From: Phyto melanocephala
Taxonomy: Eukaryota; Arthropoda; Insecta; Diptera; Rhinophoridae
Assembly: GCA_941918925.1 (NCBI GenBank)
Contig: OW799237.1
Span: 111,632,515-111,696,514, forward strand
Reading direction: 5' to 3'
Length of the DNA: 64,000 nucleotides
The position numbers and the translations under genes were made by a program. The notes under the pieces are model-generated. The model searched no databases, was not told the DNA's origin, and saw only the letters and a program-made list of their open reading frames with translations. Numbering within the stretch: position 1 is the first letter of the stretch; every line of letters begins with the position of its first letter. This document shows, piece after piece, positions 46,639 through 59,225 of this stretch.

Positions 46639-49600
46639 TCGCCAAAATGATAAATGAATAAAAAATTTAAAAAAATTAATTCAATTTTACTTAATAATAC
46701 ACGTTTAAAATTGTTTCGGTTTTAAATTATTTGAAAATAATATTTGGTACTGATTTAAATATTATTTGTTAAAAGATTTTCTTAAATTAAACATAAATAA
46801 TTTTTAAACAAATTTTAAAAATATCTAATTAATTTGATTTAACTGTTCTTCATCATTTATTACAATATTAAGGCAAGTTATGTTTGAGTATTTTTTTTTT
46901 ATTTCTGTTATTTTACCTGAAATTTGTTAATATAAAATTTTTTTCTTCTAGTAGGTATGATTTTTTTAATGTAAAATTTCATAAACTTTAAACAAGTTTG
47001 TAAAAATTTTACGACAAAAAAATTTATAATTTTATTAATTATTATTGATGTGTACATAGATAGGTATGTTTAAAAAATGTAAAATGTTTCAAGTTTAAAA
47101 CGAATATTTGTGGAATTTAAATTGCCAAATGGGGGACGTTTTCTCGGGCAACACTGCTACTATAAGAGGGGGAGGGTTGGGAGTAGAAATAAAAATTCAA
47201 AACACAAACATAAAAGGAAATAAAAGAGAGTGGAATAATAAGAGAAGTAGCACATAAATACACATACACACACATACTCACAATAGCACATGATAAAAAA
47301 TAAAAAAAGTTTAAAAACATAAACAAAAAACAACTGATCAACTAGAAATACGAAATAATAATAAAGACACAACGATACTATAGGAGAAAAGGTTAAATAA
47401 AATAGACACAGAGAGAAAAATCATAACAAAAATTAAAAGAATATTAATGCATAAATAAGAGAATACAAAAAATACAAATGATATAACTAAAAAAAAGTAG
47501 GCACAAAAATCAAACATTTGGCAAGGAGATGACATATGATGGAATTTAATGTCACAGATGACATTTTTGGTAATGCTGTTTGCATGCTGAAAAAAATGTT
47601 CGTTAATCAATGAGATAACATTATCTTCAGTGCGGTCGTCTACTTTTATTGTTGTCAGACTTGTTTTTAGCTTTCACGACAAATGGATTGTGGAATATCG
47701 CCAAATATCGGCAAAACAAAAACAAAAAGAAACAATAAATTGTAGTATAAAAATTATTTTTATTTTACGAGTGTTGAGAATAAAAATTAAACACAAGTTT
47801 TTATAAAAAAAAACTACAATTCATGTTTTAAAAAATCATTGTTTAATAAAAAAAAAATTAATATTGATGCATAAAAAATTCATAACAATAACTAATTCAT
47901 GCATCAAATAAACTTTTCTTAGTGGAGTTGTTGTTAAACCTTAAACATTGACATCAAAAATATTTAAACGTTTTAATTGCAGTTAGTAATAAAAATTTGT
48001 TTATAAGTATATTAATACACTTATTAAATCAATACTTTAGTAGTTAAAGCCAATATATTTTGATTCGTCGATATGTTTATAGCTCATTTGTCTTCATCCA
48101 CATTATGAAACATTTGTTGCAAGACTTTTGGATTTGTTGATGAAAGTAGAAAGCAAAAAATGGAAAAGGGTACAATGTTTTATGTACATATATTTCTCTT
48201 TTGTTCTGCTCATTCGCTAAGGTGATTGCAAAGTGGAAAAAAAAATAAAACTGTGTGGACACGAGTGCAATTTTTAAAGAGAATTTAAAAAAACCTTTCC
48301 AACAAAAGTTCCATAATATGGACGAGGACTTTGCAGCTACATATAAGCACATGTATTAAAGCTACCAGAAAGTTAATTTTTTATCAAAAGCGCCAAAATT
48401 CATACACATAAAAAAAACAGAAATATTTTTTAAGAAACGCCGTGGTATAATATATCGCCAAGTAAATTGCCAGTAGCAATTCTTAAATTTTTATTGCCAA
48501 AAACACAACACAGTCTACATTTGTTAACGACAAAATAAGCGACATTTTCGATCGTTTGATTTTTCGTGTCTTTGGTGACATTTGTCGTAGACGATTCGAG
48601 TTTTCTATACTTGTCGTCAACGATATTGTATGGTCTTGTATTTAAAAACATCTTAAAGAGTAGACCGTGCTTTTAGTATTAAAAAAATACAAAGCACAGT
48701 GAAACAGGCGAGAAAGAAAGGACAATAAAGATTAATTTTATGTCATTATTAAAACACAATACAATTTTGCACCCCCAAATACACATACACGGCGTTATTT
48801 ATAGCTTAAAACTGTGTGATAATTAATAAATAACGCCGATAAAAACAAATTTATTTGTACATTTTTGTTGTGTTCGATTGATGTTTTCAATATTTTTAAG
48901 TGATGAAACAGATACATGGCTTAATGCGTCTCAAAAAAATACGTTGCGATTTGTTATTCTGTTGTTTACTTTACAACTCTCAGTACTGTTCAACTGTGTA
49001 AGTTATTTGGCAAAAACGCTTAATCTCTTTTGACAATATGTAAATTTTTTTAAAATGTTTAATCTAAAAATCTGCTTCTATTTCACGGATTACGATAAAT
49101 GTTTGATAAGTAGTGAAATGTTTTATTTATGTGACTGATTTTGCCAGCTGATCCGTAACAGCATGATACAAATCTACTAACTTATCATAAGTTGTACAAC
49201 CGATTTTAATGTTAAGGCACTGGCACTAACAATTTGTTCAACTCGATTCTGCAACAAATTCCAATGTGCAGGTCCCGCATAACAATGTTTCATACAATTT
49301 TATGTATAAAATATACCCATATCTTTTACACAATTTGTCATTTTAAATATGCCCAGCATGAGCAGTAATTTACCAGCGTTATTATTTTGTTTATTTTTAA
49401 ATACAATTTGTAAATCTTTTCTTGATGGTAAATCGTTGTGATTTTGTTTTTTTTTACGAAGTATTTTTTTAAGTATAAATTTCTATAAATATGGTAGATA
49501 TTTTTTTACTTTACACATTTTGCATTTCAGCGATCCTCATCGTTGACGTAGCCGATGTCGCTTTTGAATATATTTTAAGTGACGTAAAAAATTTATGTGT

Positions 49601-49970
49601 CATAATTAATACTTTTGTAGTTTGAATTAAAGATCAGTCTGAATATCTGTCTAAATTTTAGATTTCCATAAAAGGTATGTGTAAAAAATTACTTGAAATT
49701 AAAGTTGAAACATTTTTGGCTAGTAGGCAGCTGTTATCTAATGCAGGGGCGTTATTACACTAAATAAACACTGTTTTCCATCCACTGAAACAAAAATTAA
49801 TGTTTTGAAAAATTTTTGGTCAAGAAATTTTTGAAGTTTCGTATTTCTTTTTTATATATATTTCTTGAACATTCGCAAATTCTGTCCTTTTCCTGATAAA
49901 TAAATTTTCGTCATTTCCGTGATAAATAAAAATCAAGTTCCTTAAACTGGCCTTAAAAAATTTTTCCGTA
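46639..49970. other. AT-rich non-coding DNA
   Basis: No gene recognised. A 13-bp perfect inverted repeat (CGGCGTTATTTAT ... ATAAATAACGCCG) lies at 48791-48838. The open frames at 47117-47610 (minus) are hydrophobic readings of low-complexity DNA, and 48430-48651 (minus) has no known match. Confidence 0.5.
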
Positions 49971-49974
49971 AAAT

Positions 49975-50135
49975 GTGCCAACCATGGTGGAACAATTGGT
50001 CGTTATTTATTTAAAAATAAACCTAATCAGAATATTGCCGTCAATGGTGTGATAACGGATCACACCACGTTAATGGACTATGTGCTTCCTGAAATTTAAG
50101 CGCATGGTTATAAAAACGAACAGAGATCGTGGTGA
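49975..50135 (+). pseudogene. Mariner transposase scrap
   Basis: Reads CANHGGTIGRYLFKNKPNQN then IAVNGVITDHTTLMDYVLPE, resembling the 'GPYFFENEAG..VTVNGERYREMI..FL.P' segment between the first and second catalytic Asp of mariner transposases. Only about 45 codons remain. Confidence 0.45.
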
Positions 50136-50324
50136 TAATAAATTTTATCTTAGCTGTTTATGGACTGATTTTTCTGGTTCTTAATAGCAAAATTCTTCAG
50201 AACTTCATAATAACACATATGTCACCTAGAAGCTTTGAAATTTTGATGTCAATTAAATACCTAAACAAGAGAACAGCGTGATATATAAAAAAAAGGAATT
50301 GGCGTACGTTATTTACGCCACAAT

Positions 50325-50640
50325 TAGAGAGCGGCCAGACTAATTTGGCTTATTGTTTTTTATAAGAATCTTACGGACAGTCTTTTTTTTAATTTAAAGT
50401 GGACATGCCACCTCCTACACAAAGCCAACAATTTTTACGGCATATCCAGATAACGGCGAAACCGATTTGGCTATTTTGTTCAATAATTCTTCTAGTCCAA
50501 GTAAGATTTTAACGGACAGCTTTTTTTTAAATTTTATGTGGGCGTGGCATCTCCAATACAAAGTCAACAATTTTTAAGGCATATCCAGATAACGGCCAGA
50601 CCGATTTGGCTTATTATTTTTTAATAATCCCTGAAGCACT
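50325..50640 (+). repeat. Direct repeat, about 127-bp period, two and a half copies
   Basis: The blocks 'gatttggct', 'acggacagc/t' + T-run, 'gtggcatctcc/gccacctcc', 'caacaattttta' and 'ggcatatccagataacggc' recur at about 50335, 50460 and 50595. No coding content. Confidence 0.6.
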
Positions 50641-50697
50641 ATAAAATAAAATTGATACTGTAACAAATCACTCATAATTATTACACTACAGCAATTA

Positions 50698-51646
50698 TAG
50701 GTAAAGGGTGATTTTTTAGCTATTATCTTTTTGGCAACACTGGTTTAAACAGCTGACGCACGTTTCGTGTTTTGTTTCACTGTCAAACATATTCAGTCTG
50801 GTCTATAATTTAACCATTAATCGTCTTACAAACGAACAACGATTAATAATTTGCAATATTGAATTTTATTATCAAAATGCGTGCTCTGTTAAGAAAGTTC
50901 ATCGCGCGCTTCTGTGTTCAGCGACGAAGCTCATTTTTGGCTCAATGGGTACGTTAATAAGCAGAATTGTGGATTTTGGAGTGAAGATCAGCCAGAAGCA
51001 TTGCAAGAGCTACCAATGCATCCAGAAAAAGTCACAGTTTGGTGCGGTTTATGGGCTGGCGGCATCATTGGACCGTACTTCTGCAAAGATGATGCGAATC
51101 GTAACGTAACTGTGAATGGTGAGCGCTACCGTGAGATGATATCCAACTTTTTTTTTGCCTAAAAAGCAAGAGCTTGACTTGCATGACATGTGGTTTCAAC
51201 AAGACGGTGCCACACCCCACACAGCACGCTTAACAATGGACTTATTGAGAGGCGAGTTCGGTGAACATTTTCTTTCACATTCGGGACCGGTCAATTGGCC
51301 GCCTAGATCGTGCGATTTAACGCCTTTAGACTATTTTTTGTGGGGCTATGTTAAGGCTCATGTCTATAAACACATTCCCGCTTCAATTGACGCATTGGAA
51401 GACAACATTGAAGGATTTATTCATGAGATACCGGCCGAAATGTTGGAAAGATTATGCCAAAATTGGACTAAGCGGATGGACCATTTGAGGCGCAGTCACG
51501 GTCAACATTATCATGAAATAATCTTCAAACATTAAATTATATGGACCGTACTATCGATACAAATAAAGATTTCATGCATTTTTCTGAATTGAATGCGTTT
51601 TTTTTTTTTTAACTTTTCTATAGCTCTTCAAAAATCACGCTTTATA
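50698..51646 (+). mobile_element. Internally deleted D,D41D mariner (rosa-like)
   Basis: A 0.95-kb element with imperfect inverted ends TAAAGGGTGATTTTTT / TAAAGCGTGATTTTTG and TA at the borders. The transposase is broken. Its first residues (TNEQRLIICNIEFYYQNA, then CSVKKVHRA) are joined at about 50909 directly to FSDEAHFWLNGY, skipping most of the DNA-binding domain. An extra T in the T-run at 51148-51156 then shifts the frame between 50914-51162 and 51155-51535. Catalytic Asp residues are in FSDEAHFW, QQDGATPH and CDLTPLDYFLWG. There are 41 residues between the second and third, the spacing of the rosa/DD41D mariners (established for tephritid rosa). Confidence 0.8.
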
Positions 51647-51879
51647 ACAAAAATCTGAATATGCCACAAATACTGTTTGCTTTGTATGGAAGGTGTAATA
51701 CTCGCATTATATTTAAACAAAATATCTATAAGAACCTTATTACTTTTAATTTATAAAAGTAGGTAGGCAGATTGATTGATAGATAAATGCGTGTATATGT
51801 TCAGCAAAGTGGGCCGAGTCTGCTAGTTCTAAATAATATTATATGGAGTTGTAAGTATAGGTTTTAAATTATATTATAA

Positions 51880-52405
51880 ACTAGATAATACCCGGTGTGC
51901 TTCGCCACCCCAAATTTCAGTATCTAATTTATATGACAGGTGCCACGCCCACTATTGTTATTGCACCCATTTTTTTCATAAATGTTTATATGAATATCAA
52001 AGTTGCTTTTGCAAAATTTTACTACTCTAATCGATATCGTTTTCCAAATATACGAATTTTAGTATTTAACTCATGTGGCCACGCCTACTATTGCAAGTAC
52101 GCCCATTTTTTACCCAAATGTTCGTGTGGATGTCAAAGTTTACCGTACTTAATTTGAAGATTCTAGCTGCATTAACTTTCGTGATATATAATATTTAATA
52201 CTTATTCTTTAATAGGGCGTGACACCCCGCCCACTAAAAATTCAAACCAAAGTATAGCCTATACTTCCTTCCAGACATACAGAAAGATTCTGTGAAAATT
52301 TCAAGGAAATCGGTCCAGCCGTTTAACCGTCTATAAAGCACAAACAAACATACAAACATATAAACATACAAACACACATTGATTTTTATATATATAGATT
52401 ATATA
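51880..52405 (+). repeat. Unclassified dispersed repeat
   Basis: Starts 'ctagataatacccggtgtgc' 'ttcgccacccc' and ends 'aaggaaatcggtccagccgt' 'ttaaccgtctataaagc', (ACAAACAT)n and 'tttttatatatatagatt'. Elements with this kind of end are common in insect genomes, but I cannot name the class. The open frame inside (51897-52157) is not protein-like. Confidence 0.5.
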
Positions 52406-54112
52406 TACAATTGTTACTCTTTGTGAGGGGTTTCAAAACGTACAATCGTAACAACTTAGCTATCATGGATTTAGCATGTTAGTTTAATATTTATAATAGA
52501 GAGTTCAAGAATAGAGTTTACAAAATAGTTTTCAATTTGTAATTGTTTTTTATTTACATAATTTGTATAAGTATTTACCCTGAAGAAGATGCCCATTGTT
52601 TGGTAGCGAAATAATGGTTATTAAAGAAAAAATTATTAATATAAAGACCAACAAATTTAGACAAAACTTTTATAATAAAAAAATAAATTAATAACATTTA
52701 TGTTATCAAGATATTTCAACAACATAGTGTATATATGTATGTATGTATATGTATGTACATAAGTACATACATAGATATAAAGAAAACTTACATGGGGTCT
52801 TTAATAAACATTTTTTTTTGTCGCTGTAGTTTTGTTTGCAGGAAATTTCTTAGAGAATATGTTTTAAATTTGCGTAGTTCTTGTTTTTTGAAACTTATAT
52901 GTTGATGTTTTCTTCATTTTTCTTTGCAAAACAAGACGTTGAAGAGGTCACTCACTTGAACACATTAAATATTTAAAATATAATTTACACTTAACAATTT
53001 TCAGACAAATCTAAATTTATAAGTTTCTTTTGCAATTTTTTTTTCTTTATTTATTTTTTTGTTTAAACTCTATTAACTATTCGAATTTATGTATGTAAAT
53101 TTTATATTGGCTTGTCTATTGATTTTTTTGTTATTTGCTAAATTATTAATACGGTTGTAGTTTATCGTGGCGATATTGTTGAAATAAGTCTTTGAAATCA
53201 TTTGAACTGTTTCCAATGTAATTGTGGTTTTTGTTATAGTTTCACTTATACACTTATTACGTATTTTTTTTTAGTTTTATTGTTTTTGTAATTTTTATTT
53301 TTGTTGCAGTTAATTTTATTTTTCTATTAAAATTATTTTATTCGATTGCAATAAAATTGCGCTGCAGTCTAAAGACAACTGTGAAAAAAAAAATAAATTA
53401 TAAACACAAATTACATACACTGAATGCATTAAAAATGAAACTACTTTGTTGTTGTGTGTTGTAAATGATGATTGTTTGGTTTTCTTTCTTTGCAAATTTG
53501 CTACACTCTACATACAAAATGGCCGACACAATTATCAAGTCAATATTGGCAAAATTTTCCTTAATAAAATTTAAATTAAATCTTTTTTAAAAATAATTTT
53601 ATTGAAATATTATTATTATTTTTTTTATTAACAAAATTTATAAATAAAGTACATACTTATGTATGAACATTTTCATAAGTTTGGGCTTCTTAAATTCTTG
53701 ATTTTTTTTTAAATTTTAAAATAGATATTTTTTTTAATTGCTTTATTTGTACAAAAAGTTCTAAACATTCTGTATCTATAAAAAAAAGCAGTGAAAACTC
53801 ACTATGTAAAGAATGGCTCACACCACAACTGGATATGTAAAAATAGTTATAAATTTATTTTTATAATTGTGTCGTGCTGTTACAGATCAGCTGACAAAAT
53901 CTGTTACATAGATAAACCATGCCCACTGCTTATCTAATATGCATCCTTACTTTCTGTGTTGTAAAAATATATGGAGTAAAGATTTTTAGAAACATTATAC
54001 ATTGACATATTTTCAAAATAATTAAAAAGAGAAAGAGACAACTCTACATTTTAATATAAGACGCATCTAGTCTGTTTCATCAGGTATGTTAGTGAAGAAT
54101 AAGCATATACGC
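52406..54112. other. AT-rich non-coding DNA
   Basis: ATGT microsatellite near 52735-52765; otherwise nothing recognised. Confidence 0.5.
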
Positions 54113-54295
54113 ATGGTGTAATTACATAAGGTGATAGCGTAAAGGAGAGCGATTTTCGGCTCTCTTTTTTTATGTATGAAGTTTGACAATTTCCGGAGTT
54201 GAAATCATTTTTTTAATATGTAGTTTGACATACTTCGGAACACAAGAAAATTGTCAGCTGGGCTGGCACCGCCACCTTGTATAAGTGTACCCTGG
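54113..54295. mobile_element. Probable MITE with AAGGTG-containing ends (about 183 bp)
   Basis: The left end ATGGTGTAATTACATAAGGT and reverse-complemented right end CAGGGTACACTTATACAAGG are imperfect inverted repeats. The interior has two 'gtatgaagtttgaca'-like blocks. Target duplication not resolved. Confidence 0.4.
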
Positions 54296-55572
54296 ATATA
54301 CGTGTTATAAACATTTTTGTTTTTACTTAAAAAATGATCAACAACACTCTGCTAAGTGAAATTTAAATAAATGAAGTTCACTTTGAATACTTTTTCAATT
54401 TATGTAATCAAAATTACATACAAAAAATGCTGTAAATATATTTTTGTACTTTGCTTTCCTCATTATCTAGTGATGCAGTCAGAAAATTTATAGTATTAAT
54501 TCCAGAGTTTTGTTTCTCTCCCTCTCTCTGAGAGATACTTTCCCAGTATGTGGTTTTTTTATTGCGTTTAATTTTTGCTTTGTGAACAAAGGAATGAGCA
54601 GAGTAGAGTAGGTTAAAATACACAATTGAATTAAATAGTTGACATAAAGGTATATGTTATCAACATAATTGTTTGAAAAAACAAAAAAAAATGTAAAAGC
54701 ATAATTGCGAATGTATTTAATAATTTGATTTTTTGCTCACTTGAACAATGCCAACCTCTGGTATGTACTCACTAGTGGCGCTGTAAAAACTTTTAAAAAT
54801 TATTTAGACTTTGATGAAAAATATTCCTTTTACAAAATTTTCATAAAAGTTATTATTCATACCAAATTTCTAAATTTAAAAAAATATATAAAACCAACTA
54901 CCTAGTACCAAGAAAAAATTTTCGTTAAATTTTTAACTAAATATGTAGGTACATATTTTTATAAAATATTTACATATTTTTATTTAATATATTTTTATAG
55001 GGCTTTTATCAAGATAGATGATCTTAAGTGCATATTTCAAGTTTTGAATTTTTATGTGTTAAATTAAATTAAAATATAAATTTATGTCAAACTTAATGAT
55101 TTCTTTATTTTTTAAGACAATTTTTATTATTTCATAAAAATATCCAACTTTATTGTATTTTTTTTTTATAAAACTTGTTAATTTTATTTTATATTCAATT
55201 TTAAGCACATTTTTATTTTATTACTAGTGATCAAAGATTTTAAAAATTTTCTTTGGGTTCTTCGTGTTTCAGTAAATTAAATTAACTTTTGTTGAATTTT
55301 TTCATATTTACACTTCCCTATTTTTTAAATCAACAACAGTTAAAATGTTTCTCTTTTTTTATTAGTTATTTAATAAAAATAGGAACTTTTTGTATTTTTT
55401 CTTAATTTTTTTTTTTTTATAAATACACGCTAGTGTACGAAGCACTGATTGATATACATACACTCTTACATACTTTATAAGTAGGTACACAAAGAGTGAA
55501 CAACGGAACAATAATTCAATTGCATTTTTTTCTGAATTTGTTGTTTATGATATTTTAACAAACAAAATTAAA
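54296..55572. other. AT-rich non-coding DNA
   Basis: Nothing recognised; the open frame at 54414-54623 (minus) is unsupported. Confidence 0.5.
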
Positions 55573-56335
55573 AACAAGTAACAGTGCTATATTCGGCCGT
55601 GCCGAATCTTATATACCCTTCACAACGTGTAGTCATGCAATAACAATTGTTTGCATCACCATTCATCCCATATAAAATACGTGCATACGTACACGTTAGA
55701 ATTAATGTGGCATCGAATCCCAGCTGAGCCAAAAAAATTTTATTTTATTTTATTTAATATATTATTTATATTTTATTATTTTTTTTATATTTTTTTTTAA
55801 ATTTTTTTAAAAAAATTTTTTAGAAAAATTTTTAAAAAATTTTTTTAAATTTTTTTAAAATTTTTTTTTTGTAGTTTTTTTTATTATTTTTTTCTTATTT
55901 TTAATATTTTTTTTTGTAATTTTTTTTTGTTTGGTATGTTTTTTACATGTATCTATGTATGTATGTTGTTGTTGTAATTGTGAAAAAAAACGAGGTGGTC
56001 GTGGTTTTTTGCTCATATCTCAGAAAGTTATGGGGCGATTGTGCTGAATTTCAATAGCGATTCATTCCTGGATATTTCCAAGAGATTGATACCATATACA
56101 GATCTGAGGAACATATAGTTGCTTCTAAAAGTTGATTTCAACCAACACACGGACAGACGGGCAGACGGACAGACGGATAGACGGACAGACGGTCAGGGCT
56201 TAATCGACTCCTCTATTCATAAGCTTTCAGAAAATATATACTTTATGGGGTCGGAAATGAAAATTGTAGAAATTACAAACGGAATGACAAAGCTATATAT
56301 ACCCTTGTGCACCACAGGTGAAGGGTATAATAATA
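55573..56335 (+). repeat. Main dispersed repeat, copy B
   Basis: Same ends as copy A: AACAAGTAACAGTGCTATAT plus TTCGGCCGTGCCGAA at the start; GGGGTCGGAAATGAAAATTG and GGTGAAGGGTATAATAA at the end. The middle reads GTGGCATCGAATCCCAGCTG then a T-rich tract, the reverse complement of the corresponding part of copy A. A (GACGGACA)n stretch lies at about 56150-56195. Confidence 0.65.
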
Positions 56336-58429
56336 ACAGACTGACAAGCATACGTATACTCTACTAAATCTTCTTCTACACTGAAGTGACTGATAAACCA
56401 AGAGACCCACACATTATTACATACAAATACACTCTACTTTAAGCTGCTCATTGTTTTTTGTTTGTTATAATGTATGTACATATGTATTCGTTTTCTTTTG
56501 TTTGTTGTTGGCGTCTACACTACACAATTACTAAAAAACTTTTTATACACTCCGCGTACCTTTTGAGGAAAAAAAATAAATAAAAGAAAATACGCTCGTA
56601 ACAACTAAATTGTTCACTAAATTTTACTGATTTTATTTTTAATGTTGGTGTGTTGTTAGCACTCACGTTGCTATAAAACGACTGACTGATGAACACAATA
56701 TCGTAACTAAACTCGGTGACTGAAAATTGCTGACTGACTGAAAATTCAACAGCAAAATCAAATAGAAACAACAACGAAAACAAGAATATCACAGAAATGA
56801 ATACAACAAAAAAAGCAAAACAGAAAGAAAACAAAAACAACAAACAGGCAGTCAACCAGTCTAAATATGTATAAATGTTAATATCACCGTACGTCTTTTA
56901 GTCTGTCTGTCCGGGTGTATATACATACATACATATGTACATATTTATTTACATATTTAAGGAGGTGTGGTGGAGTAGAATACGCTATAGCAAATATACT
57001 TGTATACACAAGTTTATATTTAAGTATGTATACATACATAAATGCATACATTCACAGGTCCATATATACCACACAGATAAAACTCGCTCCAACACGTTCA
57101 AAATTTTTGCATCATATTCTTGTTTAACGCGGTAAAGAATACTTCATCTAATAAAATGATTGAAAACAGTTTTTACCTTAATTTACATAATTCTTTAGCT
57201 GTCAATGTGTTAAGTTATAACGGCAGTCTAGCAGCCTAGTTTGATAACGCAATTATTTGCAAATTATTAATGATAACAGTTTTTAATTGATAAACCAAAT
57301 TATCGAAATATTAAAAAAAAAGTATTTTATAATATTTTATTTGCACTGTTTTTTTTTTTTTTTTTTTGTTAAACATAATTAACAACTTAAAAAAACAACC
57401 CCCCCATGTTAAGCGAGGACCAACTGTATATATTTATACTATACACAACTTGTGTGCCAGTACCATGACTTTCTAAACAGCTGAGCGACGTTGTTGTACA
57501 AAATAACAACAAAAATAGCAAAACGACTACGACTAGTCAATTTCAGTGTGGCCTATTGAGTGATTTTTAATGTTATAAAAATGTTTTTTTTTCGTAATGT
57601 CCTAATTAAACATTGAAAATAAATAGTTTGTATAAAAAAAATAATAATAATAATAGAAAAAGTTTTGCTTATAAATTCTATTCTCACAAAATATAAAATA
57701 TTTGCATCCAATACTAAAATACCGACCAAAGAGTGCTGATAATCGAAAATGCATTCCACTCGTTTGGTGTGAAAAAATATAAAAACTATTAAAAAATTAA
57801 CTTCAGCCAGAATAAAATCAAAACATATTGTCTTAAATAATATAGAATATGTTCTGCACCAAATTAATTGAATAAATTGTATACATATTATGTAATATTA
57901 TATAACGTAAACAATACCTACTACCAAAATAAAATTAAAGTACTTGTTTTTATTTTTCACAAGAACATTGAGAATTAGCTACTTTTGTAGTTCAATAATA
58001 AAAAAAATAGTAAATTTGTCTTTTAAGGGATAGTTTTAAATTTATACATGAATCCCCTTATATTATAAATCACTTCACCTATTTTTTAAAAATATGTTAT
58101 TTTTTTATTTAATAGATTAATTTTTAATTTGTTTTAAATAAAAAACTATCTCTTCATTAAGGGAGGATGTTATTAATAAAAAAAAAACTACTTCGTTTAT
58201 ATGAAACTTTTACAAAGAATGTGACTTTAAACACTTAAATGTTGACAACACTTTAGCCATGTATTAGATATCTATACAACAAGTATGTACTAAATAACTA
58301 TATAAAATATATAAATGTGAAGAGAATAAAATACAGTACTGTGCTTTTTATAGCAGTGTCTTGTCATGTTTTGAAAAATGTATAAATTAATTTTTAAAAC
58401 GTGTTTTTTCAACTGGTTAAGTGTTGCTT
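56336..58429. other. AT-rich non-coding DNA with a half foldback element
   Basis: At about 57690-57772 a single arm of the foldback MITE occurs (GACCAAAGAGTGCTGATAAT, CGAAAATGCATTCCACTCG). The open frame at 56520-56855 (minus) reads as a repetitive Phe/Ser-rich frame of low-complexity DNA. Nothing else recognised. Confidence 0.5.
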
Positions 58430-59225
58430 TTGTTGTTCCGTTTGAAATTTCTACAATATTAATTTCCGATCCCATAAAGAATATATTTTGTGAAAGCTTA
58501 TAAATAGGGTAGTCGATTGCGCAATGTCCTTATGTCCGTGTGTTAATTTTTATGAAATTATGGAAGCCACATATCTTGCACAAACATGTATGTGGTATCA
58601 GACTTTTGGGAAACATTCGAGAATTAAAAACACTTTGGAATTCAGCATATTTCAAATCTGAGATATGAGCGAATACACACAACTGCCTTTGTTTTTTCCA
58701 TATTTTAACAACAAAAATTTATAATTTTTCAGTCCTATTTATCGATATAATATGTCTTTAGACTTTAGAGCTAATCAGTAGAAAATCCAAAGGAAAAAAT
58801 TATTTTAAAAAATGTATATACATTTTTAAATATATCAAGCTCCTAAATAATATGTGGACGTGGTAATACCTACTTGCAAACCGTATTCTGGAAAGTTTTC
58901 CTGGGAAAAACTAATAAATTGATTTAAAACTGAGATATAGGTTCCGAAATTCAACGCTGATTTTTTTTTTAAATTTTTCAAACAAAAATAAAATTTTTTC
59001 AGCTATAGACAACTGACAGAGTCAATATGAATATCAAATTAATTAAAGAGAAATAAATTAGAAACCAATATGACGTCCTAAATAAAGTGGTGGATTTAAG
59101 GGTGAAATATAGTAATTATGGATTTGCCTCCTTCAACCCAATAATATTATTATTAATTTAAAAGAAAACAGTAAACTATTTATATAGAAATTCAAAGTAC
59201 CAGATTCGGCCGAATATAGCCTTAA
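58430..59225 (-). repeat. Main dispersed repeat, copy C, minus orientation
   Basis: Begins with the complement of the family 3' end (GTTTGAAATTTCTACAATAT, CCGATCCCATAAAGAATATA, TGTCCTTATGTCCGTGTGTT) and ends with GATTCGGCCGAATATAGCCT followed by TAATTACTT, the complement of the 5' end. The low-complexity A/T tract of copies A and B is absent. Confidence 0.55.

Noticed and set aside
47117..47610. Hydrophobic overlapping minus-strand frames suggesting membrane proteins
   Set aside because: Product of A-rich plus-strand DNA giving Phe/Leu/Tyr codons; overlapping frames all look hydrophobic, a sign of composition only.
48430..48651. 73-codon minus-strand frame MFLNTRPYNIVDDKYRKLES...
   Set aside because: Somewhat protein-like but with no recognised domain and no supporting exon nearby; not enough to call a gene.
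56520..56855. 111-codon Phe/Ser/Val-rich minus-strand frame
   Set aside because: Reads through repeated AAC/GAAA-type low-complexity DNA; hydrophobic repetition without a domain.
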